From Bacteroidaceae bacterium (GTDB lineage: Bacteria; Bacteroidota; Bacteroidia; Bacteroidales; Bacteroidaceae): a DNA stretch of 59,692 nucleotides. Position 1 is the first letter of the stretch, and the number at the start of each line of letters is the position of its first letter. Shown here in pieces: positions 53,516 to 59,692 of this stretch. Location: the NCBI GenBank assembly GCA_017557005.1, contig JAFZFZ010000010.1:1-59692 (forward strand), given 5' to 3'. The position numbers were made by a program, and so were the translations under genes. Under the pieces are notes generated by a model. The model did no database searches. It was not told the origin of the DNA and was given only the letters and a program-made list of their open reading frames with translations.

Positions 53516-54433
53516 TTAGAAATGATTTGTATCAATTAATTGTTTCAAATCATCTATAAGGACTAGTGTGCGAAGTTCTGCTCCTTTAGTTGTCATATGG
53601 TATGGTGTGTCAAAGAATAATGAATCTGGAAAGACGTATCTGTATGGATCTGCTTGAAAAGGGATTTCATTCTGTTCCATAAAAAAAGTCAAAGAATCTA
53701 TTTGGTTTTTTTGATGAAAAAAATTGCTTTCGTTCAGGCAAGGGGGGAGGTATACTAGATATAATCCGTGATCCTTTGAATAGTCATGTAGGTATTGGTA
53801 ATATGACAACGTTTCTTTGTCCATGTTCCCTTTAAAATTATAGGTGGTCTTGAATTCTTGAGGCTCCCTCTTATATGAAATATCTCCAAATTTATTAATA
53901 GAACGAGCAGAATAAGGTCCTTCAAAAGGCTTGCAATTAATAACCTTTAGTGCTCCTATAAAATGGGGAGCAATATACTTAAATGTATACCACCACTGCT
54001 TTGCACTCATTCTTAAATATGCTTTTGGAATATGGGTGCTTAATATTCTAAAGAGCGCACCTTCCCCATATAATCTACTTTGACTGGAATAGTATTCTGG
54101 ACAGAACACTATGATATCTCCCTTATTCAATAGGTCTTTATATATCTCGAATTGCATCCTGACACCAATTCCTGCATGGGTTGATGTGTTTACAACAGGC
54201 ATACTCATTGTTTCTGAAATAATTTGAGAATTTATACTAAAAGCTCCATTGGAACCAGAGACAATGACAATTTTGTTCGTGTCTTTTAACTCTTCAAGTT
54301 TCTCGTAAGCAAATGCCACATTAACTTCGTGAGAATTCTTGCTATATTCATTTCCCACCATTAACATTATTACTGTTGCTAACGTAGTCGGGAAGATTAA
54401 GAAATAGAAAATCTTTGCTATAAATCGTTTCAT
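53516..54433 (-). CDS. SGNH-hydrolase-like partner of MBOAT acyltransferase
   Basis: 305 aa from ATG 54433. One N-terminal membrane anchor (residues 4-26), then a soluble domain. VIVSGSNGAFSINSQII (residues 58-74) resembles an SGNH block I in which the nucleophile position is GSN rather than GDS. IVFCPEYYSSQSRL follows. The C-terminus FFDTPYHMTTKGAELRT resembles the AlgX/AlgJ or DltD-type acetyl acceptor Asp-His region. It lies 10 bp after the MBOAT gene. Together they would transfer acyl groups to a surface glycan. Confidence 0.65.
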   Translation of the reverse strand: MKRFIAKIFYFLIFPTTLATVIMLMVGNEYSKNSHEVNVAFAYEKLEELKDTNKIVIVSGSNGAFSINSQIISETMSMPVVNTSTHAGIGVRMQFEIYKDLLNKGDIIVFCPEYYSSQSRLYGEGALFRILSTHIPKAYLRMSAKQWWYTFKYIAPHFIGALKVINCKPFEGPYSARSINKFGDISYKREPQEFKTTYNFKGNMDKETLSYYQYLHDYSKDHGLYLVYLPPCLNESNFFHQKNQIDSLTFFMEQNEIPFQADPYRYVFPDSLFFDTPYHMTTKGAELRTLVLIDDLKQLIDTNHF

Positions 54434-54443
54434 TCTTAGGTGT

Positions 54444-55901
54444 TTAAAATTGGAAATAAATAAAGGTGTTATCACTTTCTATCGATGCCATGAATGAAAT
54501 ATAAATAGAGCTTATCAATAGACAATAAACTATTGTTCTTACCCAATTATTAGGAATAATCCTCTTGAATTCATGTTCTTCATTCCTATTCCACCATTCC
54601 ACCACAATAACAATAATACTAACTAAAAAAATCCAAAGGCTGAATAGAGGCAACTTTACTTCGCTGATTTGTCCAAAATCCAACATTGCAATAATATACT
54701 GAATTGCATGGACGAGTGACGTTGATCTAAATATTATCCACCCAATCATTACAAGCATGAAAGTAAAGCATATGTTTATAAACTCCGATAAAGAAGGGAT
54801 TTTTTTGTTCTTATCAAATCCACTCTTGTATCTATGGTTTTTATGTAGCAGGATTAGAGGAAGGAATAAACATGCATGATACAGCCCCCATGCCACATAA
54901 GTCCAATTTGCTCCATGCCAGAGTCCACTTAACAAAAATATCACAAATGTGTTTCTTACAACTTTAGCTTTAGAAACTCTACTACCTCCTAGTGGAATAT
55001 ATACATAATCAACAAACCATTTATTTAGGGATATGTGCCACCTCTTCCAGAATTCTGAAATATCTCGGCTAAAGTACGGCACCTTGAAGTTTGACTGAAG
55101 TTTAATTCCAAATAATTTTGCACACCCGATTGCTATAGAAGAGTACCCCGAGAAATCTCCATAAATTTGAAGCGTAAAGAATATTGCTCCAAGCAATAAA
55201 GACAATGCATCCCATTCATTGTAATTCTCAAAGGCCATATTGGCATAATAAGCACAATTATCCGCAATAACTATTTTTTTGAAGAATCCCCATAGCATCT
55301 GACGACATCCATCTACGGCTATCGAATAATTAAAGATCCTCACTCTCTGAAATTGAGGTAACAAATCAGAGGCCCTTTCAATAGGACCTGCCACTAACTG
55401 TGGGAAGAAACAGATAAAAGCAAAGAACGCAAATGGATCTTTTGTTGCCTCAATCTTTCCTCTATAAACATCAATAGTATAGCTTAATGCTTGGAATGTA
55501 TAAAAACTGATTCCGACAGGAAGTATAATATTTAATGTGGGATAATCTATGTCAACCTGCCAAACAGAGAATAAGGATACTAGGCTTTCGGCAAAGAAAT
55601 TATAATATTTAAACAACCCCAAAATGAACAGGTTTATCACAATATTGGCAATTGACACCAATTTTGCCTTCCTTACATCACCTTTTGCTCTGCAATTTGT
55701 TATAAGCAATCCGTTAACAAAACTACATCCTGTGGTAAAGGCAATAAGAAGTAAAAATCTCCAGTCCCACCACCCATAAAATAAATAACTAATAGCAATA
55801 ACAAAAACATTTTGCGACTTAATGCTTCTGTAAAAAACGAACCAATAAAGGATGAACACTATCGGAAGGAAGAATAAAAACTCTACAGAATTAAATAACA
55901 T
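54444..55901 (-). CDS. MBOAT-family O-acyltransferase (AlgI/DltB-like)
   Basis: 485 aa with about ten transmembrane helices. LFNSVEFLFFLPIVFILYW at the start and FKVPYFSRDISEFWKRWHISLNKWF near 275 are hallmarks. The catalytic His is in LLSGLWHGANWTYVAWGLYHA near residue 325. MBOAT proteins move acyl groups across the inner membrane to periplasmic polysaccharides. It forms a two-gene unit with the downstream SGNH-like gene. The acceptor glycan cannot be named, as no glycan synthesis genes are adjacent. The AT-rich base composition indicates acquisition. Confidence 0.9.
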   Translation of the reverse strand: MLFNSVEFLFFLPIVFILYWFVFYRSIKSQNVFVIAISYLFYGWWDWRFLLLIAFTTGCSFVNGLLITNCRAKGDVRKAKLVSIANIVINLFILGLFKYYNFFAESLVSLFSVWQVDIDYPTLNIILPVGISFYTFQALSYTIDVYRGKIEATKDPFAFFAFICFFPQLVAGPIERASDLLPQFQRVRIFNYSIAVDGCRQMLWGFFKKIVIADNCAYYANMAFENYNEWDALSLLLGAIFFTLQIYGDFSGYSSIAIGCAKLFGIKLQSNFKVPYFSRDISEFWKRWHISLNKWFVDYVYIPLGGSRVSKAKVVRNTFVIFLLSGLWHGANWTYVAWGLYHACLFLPLILLHKNHRYKSGFDKNKKIPSLSEFINICFTFMLVMIGWIIFRSTSLVHAIQYIIAMLDFGQISEVKLPLFSLWIFLVSIIVIVVEWWNRNEEHEFKRIIPNNWVRTIVYCLLISSIYISFMASIESDNTFIYFQF

Positions 55902-55934
55902 ATATATAGTTATTGTTTTTTCTTACAAGCCTCC

Positions 55935-55965
55935 CAAAATTAGTCTTAATAATGTGTTTAGCAAA
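55935..55965 (-). promoter_or_regulatory. Putative MBOAT gene promoter
   Basis: On the minus strand TTTG (55965-55962) is followed after 19 bp by TAATTTTG (55942-55935), a full consensus match. The leader is about 28 nt. Confidence 0.65.
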
Positions 55966-56082
55966 CGGATACAAGAAAAGCGTAGAGACTTGTCATGCTC
56001 ATCGAAAATCAGGCTCTGGAAAACCGTAACAGAAATGAGCAGAGAAACAAATACCCCACGCTGTAGCATATATGGAGAAAGT

Positions 56083-56109
56083 GTGTACAGCCTTTGATGG
56101 GCTGTACAC
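56083..56109. repeat. 10-bp inverted repeat in the 55902-56531 gap
   Basis: GTGTACAGCC (56083-56092) and GGCTGTACAC (56100-56109) with a 7-nt spacer TTTGATG. It has no T-run, so it looks more like an operator or small hairpin. The rest of the gap is AT-rich with the TTGCATATACG word at 56113 and 56371 and no gene. Confidence 0.75.
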
Positions 56110-56463
56110 CGCTTGCATATACGCAAACAGAATGAGCGTCGCATTGTTTCTATCCTCTGTTTTTGAAATTTTCCAGATTTCGATTTTCGGATAAAAGCAA
56201 GAAACGCATTCTTGAGCCGAGGATTTCTCCCCTCGGATGCCGCAAATTTACAATTTAATTCTGAATTTTTAATTCTGAATGCTTAATTATTTTTGTATAC
56301 CATGTTTTTCTTGACCAAACAATGCGAACGCTCTGAAATATTCGTTTCTCAAAGAGAAAGTAAAAACTCATTGCATATACGAAGACAATGACAAAAGAAA
56401 TAGTGTTTTTCCTATATTGCTTGAGGTGTCGGTAGTTGAAGGTAATGATTTATCGAACAGGAA

Positions 56464-56512
56464 AATTGCGACCGACACCTGTTGTAAGGGGTGTCGGTCG
56501 CAATTCGTTTTA
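56464..56512 (-). terminator. Strong hairpin terminator downstream of the DUF3990 cassette
   Basis: AATTGCGACCGACACC (56464-56479) and its perfect 16-bp complement (56490-56505), loop of 10 nt. It lies just past the end of the minus-strand cassette and is followed by TTTTCC in that direction. The other side is also T-rich (CGTTTTATTCG). Confidence 0.8.
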
Positions 56513-56531
56513 TTCGTTAATACTATAATAT

Positions 56532-56750
56532 TTAGTTTTCTTTCTCAAAGTCTTCATATAAAGCTACAGGACCGAGATGCCAGAGTTTAGTAGATTCGTC
56601 CTCCAGCTCGTGATACATCTTAGATGAGTAGAATGCGCGGAGAGCTTCAAGCATAGTGCCACCATGTTGCTCGGTATAGATGCGAGCAAAATGAGCAGCC
56701 TTGCCCGGGATGAGTAAGTGTACATTGTTATTTGTTACTTCGCGAATCAT
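56532..56750 (-). CDS. Small protein of unknown function, third gene of the DUF3791-DUF3990 cassette
   Basis: 72 aa, MIREVTNNNVHLLIPGK start, with a helix-rich middle (AAHFARIYTEQHGG) and a conserved-looking end TKLWHLGPVALYEDF. Its start overlaps the stop of the DUF3990 gene by 4 bp, so it is coupled to it. I do not recognise the family. By position it could be an antitoxin or an accessory binding protein. Confidence 0.65.
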   Translation of the reverse strand: MIREVTNNNVHLLIPGKAAHFARIYTEQHGGTMLEALRAFYSSKMYHELEDESTKLWHLGPVALYEDFEKEN

Positions 56751-57229
56751 AGTGTCACCTCCTTTGCTTCTATAAAAGTAAGATGTTGTAGCGATTGTTC
56801 GGTGTGGAAGAGGAATTGGTCTACCAACTCATAAGTTCGCAATTCGCGTATCAGTCCTTCCTTATCAAGCAAATTGCTTTCGTAGAGTGCGAAGGCTGCA
56901 TAGACGCGGTCATTAGCAACAGGGCCATAGACAATATCGAAAGAGTGTTCAAATCCTCTCTCGGTACGATTGCGCATTACAAAGTCTACCCACTCTTCAG
57001 TCGGAGTCTCGAAACGCAATTGCTTTATCTCATCGGGCAAAACATCTGCAAGCTCGTACACATTGACATAGCCTACGGAGTGCTGTGCTCCTTTTCTGCG
57101 TCGCACCCATTGCTCTGCTTGCTCATACGAGGTGGTGGTATAGAATCCACGACCATAGTCAAGCGTACGGTTAGGAGTGATGATGCGTGGTTCACTTACG
57201 ACTTCAAGACTTCCGTGATATAGTTTCAT
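56747..57229 (-). CDS. DUF3990 family protein, ADP-ribosyltransferase-like
   Basis: 160 aa. N-terminal KLYHGS (H5-G6-S7) and DYGRGFYTTTSYEQAEQW (residues 24-41) match the DUF3990 core, which resembles the NAD-binding strand and Y-x-T-T of ADP-ribosyltransferases. Later FDIVYGPVANDRVYAAF and the C-terminal segment LFHTEQSLQHLTFIEA fit the family. It overlaps both neighbours by 4 bp. An effector or toxin function, modifying a cellular target using NAD, is inferred from fold resemblance and gene arrangement and is untested. Confidence 0.75.
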   Translation of the reverse strand: MKLYHGSLEVVSEPRIITPNRTLDYGRGFYTTTSYEQAEQWVRRRKGAQHSVGYVNVYELADVLPDEIKQLRFETPTEEWVDFVMRNRTERGFEHSFDIVYGPVANDRVYAAFALYESNLLDKEGLIRELRTYELVDQFLFHTEQSLQHLTFIEAKEVTL

Positions 57230-57450
57230 ACGTTCTCCTCCTTTGCTCGTTTGATAAATTCATCAATCTCCTCCATTAGCCATTGGTAGCTTTGGGTATG
57301 GAGAATGTCAAAGTTGTCTACTAAATATTGGTCCACACCATATTGGACAAAGAGCGCCATCACATCGCTGCCCGATGTGGATATATGCCGCTTGTACTGC
57401 TCTATGCAGAACGAGAGGAAATAGGCGATATCAGTGTCTCTCTTTGTCAT
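57226..57450 (-). CDS. DUF3791 family protein, first gene of the cassette
   Basis: 74 aa from ATG 57450, preferred over a TTG at 57459 because the TTG overlaps the -7 element. DUF3791 pattern: FLSFCIEQYKRHISTSGSDVMALFVQYGVDQYLVDNFDILHT in adjacent segments. The gene overlaps the DUF3990 gene by 4 bp. DUF3791 and DUF3990 genes commonly pair, so an antitoxin or regulatory role is likely. The predicted transcription start falls at the ATG itself, suggesting a leaderless message. Confidence 0.75.
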   Translation of the reverse strand: MTKRDTDIAYFLSFCIEQYKRHISTSGSDVMALFVQYGVDQYLVDNFDILHTQSYQWLMEEIDEFIKRAKEENV

Positions 57451-57456
57451 TGCTTG

Positions 57457-57488
57457 CAAAGTTATCGAAAAAATATTGGAATAGCAAA
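57457..57488 (-). promoter_or_regulatory. Promoter of the DUF3791-DUF3990 cassette
   Basis: Minus-strand TTTG (57488-57485), 20-bp spacer, TAACTTTG (57464-57457). Six bases separate its final G from the ATG at 57450. This is one of the best promoter matches in the window. Confidence 0.75.
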
Positions 57489-57550
57489 GTGTTCTGTAAG
57501 TTTGTTTATCTTCGCTTCAGTTCCTTTTCTAATTCCAATAGTTTGTGCAG

Positions 57551-57648
57551 TCCTCTAATTCTAGATTATAGATGTTTTCGTTCTTAAATTTTCCTTTGTC
57601 CAAACTGGAGTTTCTCTTTGTCCAAATTAGAGTTTGGATATAGGCAAA
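57551..57648. repeat. AT-rich dispersed repeat, copy B
   Basis: Shares CTCTAATTCT, GTTCTTAAATTT and TTTGTCCAAATTAGAGTTTG plus GATATAGGCA with copy A at 53360-53427. The TTTGTCCAAA part is duplicated here. It lies in the 520-bp gap before the porin gene. Confidence 0.8.
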
Positions 57649-57683
57649 CTGTAGTTTGGAGCCTTCCAAATTAAACAAATTTT

Positions 57684-57777
57684 ATCACAGGTTTGACAAA
57701 AGTTAATCAGACCTGTGATGATTTTTTGTAGCCATAGTGATAAATCTTTGTCAAGCCTGCGAAAAAGTTTGACAAAG
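57684..57777. repeat. Two inverted repeats with TTTGACAAA words upstream of the porin
   Basis: ATCACAGGT (57684-57692) pairs with ACCTGTGAT (57711-57719), followed by a T-run. CTTTGTCAA (57746-57754) pairs with TTGACAAAG (57769-57777). The word TTTGACAAA also occurs inside the first hairpin. No gene ends nearby on the plus strand, so regulation rather than termination is possible. Confidence 0.7.
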
Positions 57778-57840
57778 AAGAGGGTACTGGGCAATCTTTA
57801 GTTGGGCTTTTGGAGGATTGCTATATGCTTCTCACCGCAT

Positions 57841-57896
57841 TTTACATTCACTTAACAAGTTTGTAATAATCATGAAACATAGTCTCCCTACCTTTG
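57841..57896 (+). promoter_or_regulatory. Putative Pho box array and -7 element of the porin gene
   Basis: Four similar 7-bp words, TTTACAT (57841), TTAACAA (57852), GTAATAA (57863) and GAAACAT (57874), are spaced exactly 11 bp apart. A TACCTTTG -7 box follows at 57889-57896, 8 bp after the last word. No proper -33 box exists. An 11-bp phased array in place of the -33 element is the known design of PhoB-activated promoters. Confidence 0.5.
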
Positions 57897-57979
57897 CACT
57901 CGAAAAATTAAGCGACGCATCTGATCAGATAACAGAAAAAGAAATTCAAACATTAACACAACATTAAAAAGAAAAGACA

Positions 57980-58933
57980 ATGAGAAAGATTAAGTTTATC
58001 GTAGCGAGTATGGCCGTTTGCATGGGTATCACTGCACAGGCACAGGAGACAAAGTCTGCCGAGCCCAAGGGTAAGGCCATTGTACAGACATTCGGTAATT
58101 TCAATGCCGACTTCAGCAAGGATGGCGACAGCCACGGCTTCGAGTTGGAGCGTGCTTACCTGGGCTACGAGTATAAGTTGGATGGCGGCTTGTCAGTGAA
58201 GACAGTGATGGACATTGGTAAGTCAAGCGATGTGTCAGACCTCCAACGTATCGCCTATGTGAAGAACGCACTCGTACAGTGGAAGCACGGCAAGTGGACC
58301 GTGAATGGTGGTATGATCTCGACCACACAGTTCAACTTCCAAGAGAAGTTCTGGGGCTACCGCTATGTATTGAAATCATTCCAAGACCTCTACAAGTTTG
58401 GTAGCAGTGCCGATCTCGGTATCTCTGCCGCTTACAAGGCTACCGACTGGCTCTCTGCCGACGCTATCATCGTCAACGGTGAGGGTTACAAGAAGGTGCA
58501 GAAGGGCACAGGCCTCTGCTATGGCTTGGGTGCTACGCTCACTCCCGTCAAGGGCTTGCAGGTACGCCTCTATGGTGGTCTCAACCAGGGTGCTACGGCC
58601 GATGCCAACACCGTGAACACTGCAGCCTTCGTAGGCTACAAGGCCGATGCCTTCAGCCTCGGTGCCGAGTACAACTACATGGACAAGGCAGGCAGCAAGC
58701 AGAGCGGTTACTCAGCTTACGCAACAGTGAACGTGGCCGACAACACCAACCTCTATGCTCGTTGGGATGAGGTATTCGCTGGCAACACCGTATCAAAAGA
58801 CGCAGCTATCGTAGGTGCTCAGTTCAAGGTAGGTAAGTATATCAAGGTTGCTCCCAACGTACGCATGCAGATGGACCGCAAGGCTGGTAAGAACACTTGC
58901 GAGGGATATGTAAGCTGGTACTTCGGACTTTGA
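57980..58933 (+). CDS. Outer membrane porin, OprO/OprP-like, preceding pstS
   Basis: 317 aa with a signal peptide (ITAQA, about residue 21). The mature chain is a run of alternating amphipathic strands ending in an aromatic (VSWYFGL). Motifs FNADFSKDGDSHGFELERAYLGYEYKLDG (in part), GGMISTTQFNFQEKFWGYRYV and YARWDEVF fit the phosphate-selective porin group as found beside Bacteroidota pst genes. Likely function is phosphate or anion passage through the outer membrane. Selectivity is inferred from position. Confidence 0.8.
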   Translation: MRKIKFIVASMAVCMGITAQAQETKSAEPKGKAIVQTFGNFNADFSKDGDSHGFELERAYLGYEYKLDGGLSVKTVMDIGKSSDVSDLQRIAYVKNALVQWKHGKWTVNGGMISTTQFNFQEKFWGYRYVLKSFQDLYKFGSSADLGISAAYKATDWLSADAIIVNGEGYKKVQKGTGLCYGLGATLTPVKGLQVRLYGGLNQGATADANTVNTAAFVGYKADAFSLGAEYNYMDKAGSKQSGYSAYATVNVADNTNLYARWDEVFAGNTVSKDAAIVGAQFKVGKYIKVAPNVRMQMDRKAGKNTCEGYVSWYFGL

Positions 58934-58966
58934 TAAATTGAGGATGGGGAAATAAGTTTGACAATC

Positions 58967-59033
58967 CAAGCGGAGCGCGTAGATGTAAATAGGTATTAGT
59001 TAAGCATTCGTAAAATTATCTACGCACCGCTTG
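58967..59033 (+). promoter_or_regulatory. Long hairpin in the porin-pstS spacer
   Basis: CAAGCGG (58967) plus GCGTAGAT (58977-58984) pair with ATCTACGC (59018-59025) plus CCGCTTG (59027-59033), broken by a small asymmetric bulge, around a 33-nt loop. It has no T-run after it, so mRNA protection or processing is more likely than termination. Confidence 0.65.
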
Positions 59034-59089
59034 CCCCTGACTCCTTAAAACAACATTACAAACCAACAACAAATTAAAAAGTAAAGATT

Positions 59090-59692
59090 ATGAAAAAGAT
59101 ATTTTCTTCAGTTATGACCTTGGCCATTGGCCTTGCAATGGTATCGTGTGGCGGAGGCGCAGCCAATAGCGCCCGCAAGGCACAGGAGCTCTCTGGTGCA
59201 GGTGCTACCTTCCCCTTGCCCTTCTATAATGTAGTGTTCGAGCAGTTTGCCCAGGTTAATGGCGACGCTGTAGCCTACGGTGGTATCGGTTCAGGCGGTG
59301 GCGTACGCAACCTTCGCGACAAGATTGTAGACTTCGCTGGTAGCGATGCATTCCTTTCAGAGAAGGAGATGGCCGATATGCCCTCAGTGATCCATGTGCC
59401 CACTTGCATGGGAGCCGTAGTGCTTGCCTACAACCTCGAAGGCGTAAACGAGCTCAACCTCTCGGGCGAAGTGATTGCCAACATTTTCGCTGGCGAAATC
59501 AAGATGTGGAACGATGCCCGCATCGCAGCTCTCAACCCTGGTGCCACACTTCCCGCCGAGGCTATCATCCCCGTGTTCCGTTCCGACGGTTCAGGTACCA
59601 CCTTCGTGTTCACCGACTACCTCACCAAGGTATCGCCCATGTGGAAAGAGAAGTTCGGCGCAGGCAAGTCAGTCAACTTCCCTTCAGGACAG
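59090..59692 (+). CDS. pstS: PstS, phosphate ABC transporter substrate-binding lipoprotein (truncated by window end)
   Basis: The first 201 codons are present; the gene runs off the window. Signal with lipobox MVS-C20. The mature part has LSGAGATFPLPFYN, the PstS phosphate-loop start, then GGIGSGGGVRNL, DFAGSDAF, GAVVLAYNLEG and FRSDGSGTTFVFTDYL, all classic phosphate ligands. It captures phosphate in the periplasm for PstCAB. The start at 59090 gives a good signal peptide. It follows the porin by 156 bp and would lead the pst operon. Confidence 0.95.
   Translation, partial: MKKIFSSVMTLAIGLAMVSCGGGAANSARKAQELSGAGATFPLPFYNVVFEQFAQVNGDAVAYGGIGSGGGVRNLRDKIVDFAGSDAFLSEKEMADMPSVIHVPTCMGAVVLAYNLEGVNELNLSGEVIANIFAGEIKMWNDARIAALNPGATLPAEAIIPVFRSDGSGTTFVFTDYLTKVSPMWKEKFGAGKSVNFPSGQ

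Overview
The window is a chromosomal segment from a member of the Bacteroidales (Bacteroidota). The evidence is two SusC/SusD pairs, lipoproteins with SPII signals, promoters of the TTTG-N19/20-TAnnTTTG type, T9SS-like C-terminal sorting domains, and the order surE-lpxB divergent from parA-parB-DUF5683 followed by mltD and rel. A Prevotella- or Bacteroides-like gut or oral organism fits, but the genus cannot be fixed from this sequence alone. No rRNA, tRNA, CRISPR array or insertion sequence was recognised.

Layout. (1) 1-24.9 kb: one co-oriented block of 13 genes, preceded by an array of four identical 10-bp palindromes. It encodes two SusC/SusD transporters, three fasciclin (FAS1) lipoproteins carrying about eight FAS1 units, three secreted DUF6055-like proteins with HExxH motifs, two small proteins with sorting-domain-like ends, and a CotH-type kinase. 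It looks like a polysaccharide utilisation locus, but I see no glycoside hydrolase, polysaccharide lyase, sulfatase or sensor/sigma regulator. Its substrate is probably proteinaceous or glycoproteinaceous. It is the best candidate here for an undescribed system. (2) 25-35.5 kb: stress and housekeeping genes: oxyR with divergent rubrerythrin, a bifunctional nuclease, rsmE, truA, an EamA transporter, an orphan adenine methylase, a ribokinase with a sugar permease, an SGNH hydrolase, L31 and a DUF3256 protein. (3) 35.5-47.5 kb: conserved core: rel/spoT, mltD, DUF5683, parB, parA, surE, lpxB, an AlbA_2 protein, the CCA-adding enzyme and a TPR-like lipoprotein. GC content is visibly higher towards its end. 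(4) 47.5-50.1 kb: a small membrane protein, then a PhoR/PhoB-like two-component system. (5) 50.2-57.9 kb: an AT-rich accessory island with an AAA/DUF4143 ATPase behind duplicated operators, an AraC regulator plus CatA-like acetyltransferase between 55-bp direct repeats, an MBOAT acyltransferase with an SGNH-like partner, and a three-gene DUF3791/DUF3990 cassette resembling a toxin-antitoxin module. (6) 57.9 kb to the end: a porin and the start of pstS, behind what looks like an 11-bp-phased Pho box.

How it fits together. Region 1 would bind, cut and import a surface substrate: FAS1 lipoproteins and SusD bind, DUF6055-like enzymes cut, SusC imports. The PhoR/PhoB-like pair in region 4 probably controls the porin and pst genes in region 6. 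The accessory island in region 5 lies between regulator and targets. All functions are read from motifs by eye; no database search was run.
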